Source of the DNA: Teratosphaeria epicoccoides
Lineage: Eukaryota; Ascomycota; Dothideomycetes; Mycosphaerellales; Teratosphaeriaceae
NCBI GenBank assembly: GCA_021401465.1
Contig: JADDMT010000257.1
Span: 1 to 23,762 of the forward strand
Direction: 5' to 3'
Length of the DNA: 23,762 bases
The position numbers and the translations under genes are program-made. How positions within the stretch are numbered: the first letter of the stretch is position 1; every line of letters starts with the position of its first letter. The notes beneath the pieces were generated by a model that saw only the letters and a list, made by a program, of their open reading frames with translations, was not told the DNA's origin and made no database searches. This document shows positions 1 to 10,279 of this stretch, one piece after another.

Positions 1-98
1 AACCCTAACCCTAACCCTAACCCTAACCCTAACCCTAACCCTAACCCTAACCCTAACCCTAACCCTAACCCTAACCCTAACCCTAACCCTAACCCTAA
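1..98. repeat. Telomere, (CCCTAA)n
   Basis: Sixteen uninterrupted AACCCT units run from the first base, followed by AA and then unrelated sequence. This is the C-rich strand of a TTAGGG telomere reading inward, so the window starts at a physical chromosome end. The simple hexamer fits most filamentous ascomycetes but does not identify a species. Confidence 0.98.
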
Positions 99-1309
99 AG
101 GATAATATCTATAGCATGTAAATATGCACATACTACGAGTTACTATCTAATGTAGCTACGTGGCGTCTATTAATGTAGAAGAAGGAGAGGACGCGATGTT
201 TATAGTATCTTGCGACACGCGAGTGTCATCTAAATCTAGCTACCCCTGAAATTGCGCTTCCCTATTAGCTAGCGGTACTTTTAGCTTACTAGCAGTATGC
301 TATTAAAATACCGCTAGTAGAACTAGCCTTAGTTAGCATTGATTTTTCAATGATAGCTAGTATAGGTACTACGAAACATCCGCGCTATATAGCACGTCTG
401 CCTGTACAATACAGCCTAACAGATGTAGTTACTCTGTAGTAGATCCTACATATATAGTAGTAAGATTCGTTCTACATGCGAGAGAATATCCTGTACGTAT
501 TATTCTAAAGGCCTTTAAGCCGCGTTTAAACTATAACAGCTATACTACCTTCGTGTTAACCCTAGGTAATTATTAACTTCTAGACTGTCCGCTGCTAATA
601 GTTTGACGATATCTTGTATAGTAGATGCCGAAAACTAACCTCCCTTACTCGTGTCTATAACGCCTCTGCTATTACTAGGAATTTAAGTTGTAATTCCTTG
701 CTACTACTAAAGAAGGTGCTTGTTTCCTAGAACATGCGCTCCTTTACTACTATCGACCGCGTAATTCGGCCAAGTAGGCTAAGCTACTCTATCTGTTCTT
801 CTAACATAGCGTATAGGCGTAGGTAATTGTTATGTTAAAGTGTAAGGCCTACTTCGATTATGCCTATGCTCTACTATTATAGTACCTTAGGTTTGTGAAT
901 CGTGCCGCGCTAGGTCTTAGAGGTTCTTGTCGAGGAAACACGCACACTTATCGTTTAGGCTATGCCTATATCGTGTCTGTTTAAATTACAGATATCAGGA
1001 TTACTTAAAACACGCGTTGTTTATACTCGTTAGTCTCTTAGCTAACTTTAGATAAAAGATGCGGCAGACCCTTCCGCGCTTTTCGTACCTTATTGCCATA
1101 GCTGTAGCCGTCGTATATGCGACGCCGCATTGTCTATCTTCTAGTCCGCTACGACACTATCTATAGCAGGCATAATCTAGACGCTAGGGTCCTAATAATT
1201 ATGGCACTTAAGACATGCATATAGGAATAGGATACTTAAGCCTATACGCATAAGGCAACTATTTCCTTGCCTAACATGTACTAACTTTGACTAGTATCTC
1301 TAGTAGGTA
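99..1309. other. Subtelomeric decayed DNA without a recognised gene
   Basis: About 1.2 kb rich in CTAG, TAG and TA steps with frequent stops in the frames I read. It lies upstream of, and in the same orientation as, the helicase-like relic that follows, so it could hold the decayed N-terminal part of that gene. I could not trace helicase motifs here by eye. No intact coding frame, RNA gene or clear repeat was seen. Confidence 0.5.
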
Positions 1310-1790
1310 GTAGAGAATAGTTATATCCTAGACAGATTTAATAAGATAGCTAGATTTATCAGGCTAGATTACAGGTCGAAAGATAAGGCCATGATTGTAG
1401 GGGACTTCGTGACTACTAATCCTATTGTTAAAGGCTACTAAGACGACCCTTAGTTGCTTATATTAACTATGAACAAAATTAAGAGTAGCGTAACTCTTGT
1501 ACCTGCGGACGCTATCACGATACTAGATGACAACTTAAAACAGCAGTTAACTAGGTAAGCCTGTAGTAGGGTTAGTCGTACTAGATTAATGCAGTTAGCG
1601 CGATTAACAGAGGCAATAAGATTTTACTAGGTTACGCTATAGAGCTAATTTAGAGAGTAGACTATAAACTATTAGCAGACTAGTAACGACTTCATTAATA
1701 CCATGCGCGATGATTAGGGCGAGTAGAGAGGCATAGGATTATATAGGCTACGTAGGCTAGCGTAAGATAACAGATTAACTAGGGTTTGAC
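1310..1790 (+). pseudogene. Probable SNF2-type helicase C-terminal domain relic
   Basis: One frame (GAT codon at 1382) reads for about 150 codons with TAG/TAA stops where Gln or Trp would be expected. Visible pieces are FIRLDYRSKDKAMIVGDF, then LLILTMNKIKSSV, then LVPADAITILDD, and finally RQACSRVSR. Order and spacing follow the C-terminal helicase lobe of SNF2 ATPases: an RLDGS-like strand, an 'LLT..AG..G.NL..A..VI..D' stretch, and motif VI Q-A-x-x-R-x-x-R. The Gly of motif V and the usual WNP after the Asp are changed. Helicase genes beside telomeres are common in fungi, often of the RecQ type; this one looks closer to SNF2. The N-terminal ATPase lobe was not found. The gene is dead. Confidence 0.5.
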
Positions 1791-1933
1791 TATAATCTTG
1801 TAATAGAGTAATGCTAGTAGTCGTGCGCGAGTAGTATCGTTTTAGATAGCGACTACACAAGTACCTTATCTAATAGAGTATATGCATAATACCGATTATC
1901 TCGTCTGTTCAAATGTACTTGACGACTACTAAA

Positions 1934-2300
1934 TGCTAGTAGTATACTAGCGGTACGTCTACTACTACTACGTCAAGGTCCGACCTATAGATTTCTACTA
2001 CATGTTTTGAACCCTTATAATCGACAGACAACAACTGCTAGTAGTATACTAGTAGCACTCCTACTACATCTACGCTACACATCTAAGCCGCTAGTAATAG
2101 AGGGTATAACTCTATGCATATGAATACTATACAGTTTAGATTTATATATGAAACTACTCGAAATTCGGGATTCCTAGCTAAAATAGCGCTCGTACTGCCT
2201 GCGATCGACAGAATGAGTTAGCTAATATAACTGCCGCTAGTATACTCCTAGCACATCCATTTTCGTCTACTCTAGGCCCTCCTTTACTACTACACTCTAA
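1934..2300. repeat. Degenerate ~100-bp subtelomeric repeats
   Basis: A TGCTAGTAGTATACTAG segment begins at 1934 and recurs at 2036 (102 bp apart). A more diverged form starts near 2232, about twice that spacing. Each is followed by a C-rich 'CTACTACTAC' type stretch. The copies differ mostly by substitutions, which suggests an old tandem array. No gene is supported in this stretch. Confidence 0.5.
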
Positions 2301-2330
2301 TAACACTCGATTCTTCTATTAACCTAAACA

Positions 2331-2342
2331 CTAACCCTAACC
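2331..2342. repeat. Short interstitial telomere-like sequence
   Basis: CTAACCCTAACC, two telomere-type hexamers in the same orientation as the chromosome end, lies 2.2 kb inside. It sits between the ~100-bp repeats and the first transposase relic. It could be a former end or chance in this TA/CTA-rich DNA. Confidence 0.5.
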
Positions 2343-2609
2343 ACGCATAGCTAGCTAATAGGATAAACCGTCCGAGCGGCAATTAGCTACCCGCGCGGCA
2401 CGCGCACCTTTCTAGGGGTCGGGTGTTTATAGTAATTAACGCGTCTATAAGCGCTGTAGCCTTTGTAACATACTATGTCGACAATAGCTTCACAGCGTAT
2501 ACTATACTACACAGGCTACAGCAAGGCATTAAAAGGTCATAGTAGTCATACCTAGCATGTTCCTACCTACATGGCAGCGAAGTTTTAGCACTTTATTAAT
2601 TAGAGTACT

Positions 2610-5600
2610 ATGGATCTTAGACCCGACGAGAAATACGCGTCAGATTTAAACATCTCCTTAGACTCGAACGATAGAGTTGAAACTTAGTTAGCAGACAATG
2701 TCCTTGCCTATAAGGAGGAGGCATTAGTCGACGATGCTACAGGAGTAAATAGGCAGTATGTTGCAAACGAGGAACTAGTTACAGTCGTCGAGCCTGTGTT
2801 TAATGAGGCTTACATGTAAGAGAAAGAGATAGTAGCGACAGCTAGGGTAATCGACAATAACAGTAGTAACATCGACGCGCTTAGTCTCTATAACGACCTA
2901 GTAGCATTTACAAGAGACGCCACATCTCTAGATAGACGATATAGAGACACGAATAGCAGCTAAACAGGTAGGCTACATAGCGTCACGAGCAAGCATAGCT
3001 TAGCTTTAATCTATATGCGCGCTAGTAGGCTGTTATCTGCTAGATGCGAGCAACCGTACAAGCGGACACCTTTCGGCGTAGGTAGTCTCATAGCAGGCAG
3101 GCTAATTAAAGTGTACGTTAAGCCGTAATCCTACTAAGTTAGTAATAACCTTGACTAGGTCTAACAAACAGACAGATAAGGAACTTAACGAATAGGGCCA
3201 TGCCTTCTTCTAAAGTAATGCAGATGTAGCATTCGCATACTAGCTCTTATATGAAGGCATTTCGAGTAACACTATCGATCGGTTATTCAAGAATCCCTGG
3301 CTGCAGAAGATCTACGAACTGCTTAGCTTTCAGTTAGGCGTAGAGCTTAAGGACAAGATCCAAGAAGTAAGTACCTACTAACTACTATTCATTGTAAAGT
3401 AGAGTATTACGAACATCGAATTAGAATCTCCACAGTCGACCTCTAGTGTCAAGACGGTGCCTCTAAGGCACTAGAAAGTCGAAGACGTTATGCGCTTTCT
3501 TATAGGGCACAAGGGTTTCAGGAATGATCTCGTGTACGCGCCTTATTGCCTCGAGACTCTAGATGACCTGCCTAGGCGGATCTATTAGGACATGGCCTCT
3601 ACAGACTAGTAGTAGGATAAACAGAAAGAGCTTAGAATAGACAGAGCGACAATTATGCTACTAATTCTTGCTAGTAACAAGACACAGGTTACTAATTATC
3701 AAGGTAACCTGATTGCATAGCCGGTATACTTAACGATTAGCAACCTGCCTAGATCGGTTCGTAACTATAACTATCGACTAGGTAGCGTGCTCCTAGCGAT
3801 GCTACTAGTAGTTAAAGGCGGGAAAGGAAGCATTAGGGACGAGCTATACTATCGCTACATGAAGACAATGTTCGACTCTATTGCTAAGCTCGCTACAGGC
3901 GAGGGCCTTGACGTCTTGTATGCGGATAGCAAGACATGGCGATGTTTCCTAAATATCGTAGTATATGCGAGCGACTACTAAGAACAGGTGATAATTACAG
4001 GCGTAAAGAACAACCGCTACTACATAATATGTATAATCGATCTAGAAAAACGCGAAGACCTTGAAGTAGTTACGCTATAGCGGATATATAAGGACACGTA
4101 AATACAAATCATGCTCTAGCGAGCGGCGAAGAAGGACTAGGGCAGCTACGTGTATAACCTACTAAACTTTGCATTTAGGCACCCTAGCCTAAATATCTAC
4201 AAGACGCTAATAGTAGACGTGCTCTACTAACTCTTTAAGGGCGTATTAATATACGTCATAGATTAGACGCGAGATTTGCTTAAGAGTTAACTACCTCTGT
4301 CTTCGAAGCGAGCTAGAGTAGTACTCCTATAAGCTAAGGGCTAGCATAAAGTAGCAAGAAAGAGTAACAAAGGCAAGACTATCGTAGATCATTAACTAGA
4401 TGTCATTATTAACCGTCGCTTCGCGGTAGTGCCTGCATTTAGGAACCTCTAGGTGTTTAGCTAGATGTCTGTAGTAAGCTAATAGACAGGCTAGGAGCAG
4501 AAGAGTATGCTACGACAGTTGCTCCTAGTCTTTATGCTACTGTTAGAAGAGGCTAAGGCACATAGCGCTATCTAGTTCTTGTAGGCGATAGTAGACTTCT
4601 CTTAGTTAGCGTAATATCCTTCACATGATAGCGAAACACTCCGGTTTATAGTCCTCGCCCTATTCTAATGCAACTAGTATAAAGAAGAGTTTAGGGAGTA
4701 CCGCATAAGCAAAGGAGAGCTAAGAAAGAAGAAAGCGCAGACAGAGCGAGCAGAGTAGCCTAAGACAGTAGACAATATGTATAAACTATAAGGGCACTTT
4801 AATTTTCCTAAGTTTTATGCCCTTACATACTACGTAGACATGATACAGCTCTTCGGCAACGCGCTAGACCTCGACACTAGCTACTTTAAACACAAGCATG
4901 TCGAATACGTCAAGAAGCTATTCAAATTAACTAATAAGAAGAACAGATAGGAGGACTAAATTATGGAGCACTTCTAGCGAAAGATTACTATGCTTACATT
5001 CTTTAATACTAGCCTAACGTTCTAGCAGCAGACTAAGGCCGAACGTCAAGAGGCTTAGGAGCGCGAAGTGCCTTAACCGACAGAGCAGAAGGATGTCGAA
5101 GCCTTCCTTAGCTAGCGAAGGCTAAGATCTAGCTAATCGTCACTAGGTAGAGACATATAGAGGACAATTAGTAATGTAGTAGCACACATAGGGCTAGAGG
5201 TAGGGCCTTACTTCTGTCATGCTACTACAGTGTTTGTCAGAGAGTGCTAGGCGTCGTCTAATACAACATCGACGTTAAATACAATGCGTCTTAATCCTAA
5301 CAGGATTAAGGGAAGACCGGATTAGGTCGATAATTTAGATGTATCTTTCTATGCTAGTATATAGTGCTAGAAGATGCATCATAAGGATCCTAACAATCTA
5401 TCTGCAACTAAGCCAGACGTCGTTAGATGTACCCCGAACTAGCAAGGAATCTAGGACAATCGCTATAACGACTAGCTCTAGGTCTAGGAGTACGAAGTGC
5501 CGCTAGTTACAGACAAGACTACTAGCGTTAATAGACAAATCGACCTAGTCGTCGCCTTCGAGGGCTAGCTGCCTGCTTACCTGTTGTATGTCGTAACCTT

Positions 5601-6081
5601 CTAAGACAAGAAATCGCGCGTCATAGTAGACAGCCATAACTACATAATACTAGCACATAATAAATGTCCGACTTACATAGGTGTGTTCGTAGACCTATTC
5701 TAGCCGAAAGATCTAGCTAGAAGAGCAGACAATGTTCATGGCATGACAGTAATCACAGTAATGCGTTCTAGCCTATAGGAAGGTACTCTGCAAGGTCGCC
5801 GCATCTACAGGCTTACTAGCGTCTACTATAGTATCTACGTTATGCTAACAGACGAATATGACACCTCCGGCTAATATGACATGTACATTAACAACACTAC
5901 TGACTTTAAGACCTACAACTTCATATATAATGCGGACTAGGAGGAACAAGAGTCTAGGGTAGCAACTAAACATAAGCTACATTACCTGAATACAGCTAAG
6001 GAGCGCGATATTACGGCTACTAGTAAGGAAGGGCCGCTATCGCTCAAGCGTGGCGTCGCTAGTAGCTCTACTTAGGACTAA
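2610..6081 (+). pseudogene. Plavaka-like (CACTA-related) transposase, RIP-inactivated
   Basis: A very long frame can be followed from ATG 2610 to TAA 6079-6081, broken by many TAG and some TAA codons. The best part (about 3400-5000) contains IMLLILASNKTQVTNYQGNL, then PVYLTISNLPRSVRN, EQVIITGVKNNRYY, LRFIVLALF and FNLP/FNFPKFYALTYYVDMI-type segments. These match, in order, the conserved layout of Plavaka-family transposases of fungi: 'SDKTQLT..G..AYPVYLTIGN.PK..R', 'EQVL.TGV', and a C-terminal 'HFNFPK.H...HY...I..FG' block. An N-terminal part (2610-2940) is acidic and is in another frame; a short intron with GTAAGT and TACTAAC is visible at about 3367-3402. The tail (5150-6081) continues in the same frame but is not recognised. 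Family identity is by pattern memory only; the gene is non-functional. Confidence 0.7.
3367..3402 (+). other. Probable intron in the transposase relic
   Basis: GTAAGT (3367-3372) is followed by a TACTAAC branch-like motif and a TAG at 3400-3402, and the coding frames on both sides look real. The length of 36 bp is below the usual fungal minimum, so the true acceptor may lie elsewhere or bases may have been lost. Confidence 0.35.
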
Positions 6082-6543
6082 TTAAGGAGAAACAAACGCA
6101 AACGATTATGACATACGTAACGAATACTATACTAGTAAGCTTAATGAAGGTAGCACGCTACAAGGAGGGCTCCTAGCACGTAGTTCTTCTAGCTAGCGCT
6201 AGTAGACTTAACGACTTAGCTACTTAGCTAACCCATGCTGTAGTTGAACATGATGCTAATTAGGGTAGGCGACATAATGACTCCTTTGTAGATCTTGTTA
6301 CGAAGCTTAGCTAGGAGCTAGAAACATAACTAGTTAGCATATGTATGTATGATTAGTCAGAATCGCGGCTACTAACCTTGAGAAAGGGAAACTCGTGTTT
6401 AGCGATAATAGCTGCGAGCTTCTTTTCGACAGCAGGCACGTCGCTAAGAGGTAGATGCTTAGTAAGTTCTCAAGAAAGTCATGAATTGCCGCCTGCTATA
6501 GCTAGAAGCAGGTCTTCTACCTACGTGCATAACTACTTATTAG

Positions 6544-7838
6544 TCATGCCGCAGGATTAGTAGTTAGTGCTACTAGCCGAAAGTCTCTTATCGCATGCAC
6601 ATCTCTCTACTAGCTAGCGTCTAGGCAGCTAGCTAGCTTATCTACCTCGTATATTTACTGCTCTTTCTGTAGAGCCTTCGCTACCTGTTGTTCTAGCGCA
6701 CGTCTCTCTGTACGCGACAATTCCCGTTTAACTTGATTAAGAGATATCGTAACCATAGGCTTAATGAGGAGAGTATATAAGAGCTCGACCTAGAAACCCC
6801 TCTACCTAGGAGTAGTACTACTAATCTTGCCATTAAGCTATTCACGCCGCGCTATGTCGACTTTAACCTCTAACGCCGCGGTTAGATAGCTGACACAGGT
6901 TCTTGCTCGCTCGACGAATAAGCCATAGAGAGTAGTTAACTAATCTGTCAGGTAGTAGGTCAGAAAGTCTACGTAGAGGGACACCTTACTTGCTATACTA
7001 GGCTTAGCGAAGAAAGCAAGCATAGATCTCCGCGCCCTCGCTAATTCGTCCTAGCTAGCGATCATAGTGTACTGCGTGATTAGACGGTTAAAGCTAGGAC
7101 TTAGTAGGGCGGGGTACTAAACATTCTAGATACGCGATAGTAACAAGGCCTAGTCTGTTATAGTATACTCTTAATAGGCCATAGAAGTAGCCTCGCTTAG
7201 TCGGTACAAGAGTAGCTGCTAGCTAGGAGCAGGCTCCTTCTAATCTAAGATCAGCTAGCTGTTATTACTAACTAGCTCGCGCAGCTAGCGGATTAGCCCT
7301 AAATAGACCTATAGCTCGAACATCTCTAGCATGCCCTTTATAAATACTATCTAAAAGCCATCAGGGCATCTAGCAGCCTGCTTGATGCTAGCTATAGGGG
7401 TACGACTAAGCCTCGCCTAGATGAAGCGCTACGAGTCCACGCTTCCCTAGTAGTCCCGCATAGTACTAAAGATTAGTTACTAACAGTATTGCCTCTAAGG
7501 CCTAGCTATAACACATACTACTAGCTCTTATCTAGCATCTTAGCACAGAAGTCTAGGAAGTATACACTATCTAGCGCAGCTAGCTTTGCACTCGCTAGGA
7601 GCCTAATCAGGCTACCGCCGCATGCGACGTCAAGCACCTTGTACCTAGCTCGATGCTCTACCTAAGGGGCATAGTTAACAAGATCCTTGTAGGCATCGAA
7701 GTCTAGATATGCCTTCTATAGCGCGACGGCGGCTTCTGATGCCTAGACAGTATCGCGGACGCAGTCGGCCGCAAACTCGGCGTGCTTAGAACCTACACTA
7801 ATCGCTAGCTCTAGGTCTAGGGTCGGATTTGTCGACAT
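6544..7838 (-). pseudogene. Unrecognised coding relic convergent with the transposase
   Basis: From ATG (complement of 7836-7838) one frame reads MSTNPTLDLELAISVGSKHA and later YKVLDVACGGSLIRLLAS, resembling a methyltransferase motif I (V-L-D-V-A-C-G). By about 7470 the coding signal has moved to another frame, which continues to a TGA at 6544-6546. That frame includes IVFIKGMLEMFEL, ELARARRSMLAFFAKPSIAS, FVERARTCVSYLTAALEV and LSRTERRALEQQVAKALQKE. Stops are nearly all TAG. The shift could be an intron or an indel. A further coding-like frame continues leftward (VEKKLAAIIAKHEFPFLKV, about 6445 downward to 6240). The methyltransferase resemblance is weak and function is unassigned. Its position tail-to-tail with the transposase may mean it belongs to the same transposon. 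Confidence 0.5.
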
Positions 7839-8096
7839 AGTAGGTTTAGATTCTACTAGCGCGTCAGTTTACAGTCTCGTCATACAAGCATATAATGCTT
7901 ACATGCTATAGTGTTATTAGTGTGCTAGTATCTATATAGATGCTAAAGAAGAAGCCGAGTACTAGATAAGGTAGTTGTTTGAAAGAAAGAAGTTTAGAGT
8001 ACTAAGCTTCTTTTGTATTTTAGTAGCTATAGGTCATGTGCTCTGCATAGTTACTAACTATACACGTTACATTGTCACATTATTAGCTTCTGCTTG

Positions 8097-8170
8097 AAAA
8101 ATGACTAGAAATAGAAGGCACATGACGCTACTGCCTAAAAAATGGCCAGAAACAGAAGGCACGCGACGCT
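8097..8170. repeat. Two 33-bp direct repeats, 41 bp apart
   Basis: Copies at 8097-8129 and 8138-8170 share an A-run, then ATG.C.AGAAA.AGAAGGCAC and GACGCT. All differences are C/T or G/A, with the first copy carrying most of the T/A states, as expected after RIP. A partial third unit (ATGAAGAAGGCACAAT) lies at about 8222. Such arrays are typical of the subterminal ends of CACTA-like transposons. Confidence 0.65.
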
Positions 8171-8249
8171 GTCACAGATTCGGTTATATATTACACACTG
8201 CTGCCTAGGCACATGACTAAATGAAGAAGGCACAATATCAGGCGATTCT

Positions 8250-8265
8250 GCCTTAAAAGGCAGTA
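8250..8265. repeat. CTGCCTT-AA-AAGGCAG inverted repeat
   Basis: A perfect 7-bp inverted repeat with a 2-base centre. A related perfect palindrome, TGCCTAGGCA, lies just upstream near 8203-8212, and CTGCCTAAAAAATGG is at 8131. The shared CTGCCT core suggests a binding site set or part of a terminal inverted repeat. Confidence 0.5.
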
Positions 8266-8689
8266 AAAAATGATCCTTGTAGTTGCGACCTACGGACCTT
8301 ATCTACTACCATACAGAGGCATTAGGAATAGTAGTAACCGCAACATAGTTACACTGACGCTAGCTCGATAGCGGCATGTGCACTTAGCAGACATAGCTGC
8401 ATAGGATGGATGTCGCCATGTTTGCTACTTCTTTGTTAAGAGCGATAACTACCTACATGTAGCACATAGTAGCACGTAGTAGCTAACTAATCTAGACGGC
8501 AGTTACGAGGGCCTCATGTGCGCTAGCTAGGCAGTAGCACATGCACTTAGTAGCAAGAGATATCTATATCTACTACTACTCTTCTACTTTAACTCTTTAC
8601 TAATTACATTAACTAACTTCGAAGACTTGCCTAATAGACACAAGTAGTAGTAACATCAATTAACCCTCTATCTTACTATTCGAGACAAT

Positions 8690-9460
8690 AGCTAGCATAG
8701 TCGCTTAATACGCTAATTGTGGCATCGACAGCCCGCTTAAGATGTGCCTATGTCAGGCAGTAGCCTACTATAGCAAGAATTGCCAGATAATCGACTAGCA
8801 TAATAACTACAAGGACAGCTACGCTAGGTAGCTAACCTAGAATAGGAATAAGTATGTAGTTAACCCTAAGATATAACGACTAGTCACTAACTTCATGTTT
8901 ACTAGACGCGTCAAAATCCTGCCGTTTAAGAAGATCTTTAAAGGGGAGGACATAGCGAGTCGCGTAACAAGGGAGCGGGCTAACAGTATACTGCCCCTAA
9001 TTACGAACAAGGTGTTCGGAGTCCTACTTACTAGACTGCTAGGTGCACATGAGCTTTTCTTTAGTAGGCTAATTGTCGTTAGTTACAATGGGACCCCTAA
9101 CGCCCCTTAGATGAGTTTTAGGGGGGTCTATGTGTTTAGGAGCAAAAGGAATAGGAAGGTCGTCTTCATTATGATAAAGACAGAAGACACTAATTAGTCA
9201 GGCTAAAAGAAGGTTAATGTTAAGTACAAGACAGAAGACTAGTACACCTAGGCATTCTACTAAGGCCTATAGAATACATACGACATAGAGCCATTATACG
9301 ACGAATTCTCTCTACAGTTTAGGGAGTGTCTACAGGGCGAGTTCGGCGACGTCGTCGCAGGAGCCCGTAATAACTTGGCTACTTTGAATAGCATAATAAA
9401 CAAGCTATTTATCGTCTAGTACTACGTGCAGAGGAACAAGATATGCTAAAAAGTGCATAT
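8690..9460 (+). pseudogene. Unrecognised coding relic
   Basis: The frame of ATG 8895 reads as protein on both sides of that codon. It gives DSPLKMCLCQAVAYYSKNCQ upstream, then FTRRVKILPFKKIFKGED, GVLLTRLLGAHELFFSRLIV, then RGVYVFRSKRNRKVVFIMIK and LYDEFSLQFRECLQGEFGD, ending near TGA 9459. Internal stops are TAG or TAA. The clean stretch 8895-9110 has no stop at all. I do not recognise the family. It is on the same strand as the Plavaka-like gene, so it may be an accessory gene of a transposon or an old subtelomeric gene. Confidence 0.5.
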
Positions 9461-9775
9461 ATGAATCTCGACACATGTTCCTAAGGCTATAGTAGGCTAG
9501 CAAGCAGGCGGGCGTAGAGACATAGTAGTGTTCTAAACGGGGGTCTAGCCGTGTTTCCTGAAGTCTGGCAAGCTAGTAGAGATAGTATTACTTATAGTTT
9601 ACTTGTTTCTTAGCTCCTGTAAGACTAGCATGCTAGTAAGAGCTGTAGTCCCTGCTAATTTAATACGGCAATAGCAGGTAGATATGATTTAATAGTAGCA
9701 TATTTTAGTCGTAGTAGCTGCTTAGCTACTACTAACATAGCGGGCAGGTATATATGTATTTACTAGAATTCAGAT
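9461..9775. other. Gap between two relics, nothing recognised
   Basis: About 300 bp of TA-rich sequence with stops in all frames examined. It could be intron or decayed coding sequence linking the relics on either side, which are on the same strand. Confidence 0.4.
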
Positions 9776-10279
9776 GACATTAATGCGGACCTCTGCAGTT
9801 TCATGTACTCTAAGCAGTTCGTACTCTACATGACTATTATAGCTACTCGGCTACCTCGACTTCGGTTTCTAGCAGTTAAGAAGTATAAGGGAATGTTAGA
9901 GAGTGTAGAGGTCGAAGACAAGATCGTTGAATAGGTTGCGGACTAGATGCGCCTCTAAGTGTATAAGGAAAGGCATAGGAGGATGTAGACGACTTACAAG
10001 CTATAGCTGTTAACTGTAGAAGGCTTCGGAGACTGCCTATAGTGCAGAGATAGCAGCGTAGTAGCTAGTACAGTAAATGAGCTATGTAAGGGGGCAGTCT
10101 AAAGACAAGTTTTATTCTAACTACTACATATCGCTAACACTTAGTAGTAATGCCTGTTGCCAGATTACATGGCTAGGAGTAAGGCTAAGTAGACGTATAT
10201 GTCAGAGGAGCATATAAGTGTAGGTAAGTAGCGACTAAGTAGAAAGCCGTTAAATAAGCACGCCTACGAGTAGGCATGA
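9776..10279 (+). pseudogene. Unrecognised coding relic
   Basis: One frame runs about 168 codons to TGA 10277-10279 with only TAG/TAA interruptions before it. Readable pieces are CSFMYSKQFVLYMTIIATRL, FLAVKKYKGMLESVEVEDKI, LLTVEGFGDCL, SSVVASTVNELCKGAV and MARSKAK. The C-terminal part is basic. It may be the 3' end of the gene whose relic lies at 8690-9460. No family is recognised. Confidence 0.45.

Larger units (their letters stand above)
7839..8689. other. Non-coding stretch, probable transposon edge
   Basis: No coding frame is evident between the minus-strand relic and the next + strand relic. The stretch holds the GAAGGCAC repeats and small palindromes listed separately. It also has a short run of TAGCACATAG/TAGCACGTAG units near 8460-8485 and otherwise TA-rich sequence. 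Confidence 0.5.

Noticed and set aside
6378..6560. Plus-strand 60-codon open frame.
   Set aside because: It lies opposite the minus-strand relic and has no ATG context or recognisable content.
99..10279. Possible use of TAG (and TAA) as sense codons for Gln/Trp, since long frames are broken mainly by TAG.
   Set aside because: The ankyrin gene uses ordinary codons and a normal stop. TAA appears too, and LTR differences are pure transitions outside any coding need. Mutation by RIP explains all of it.
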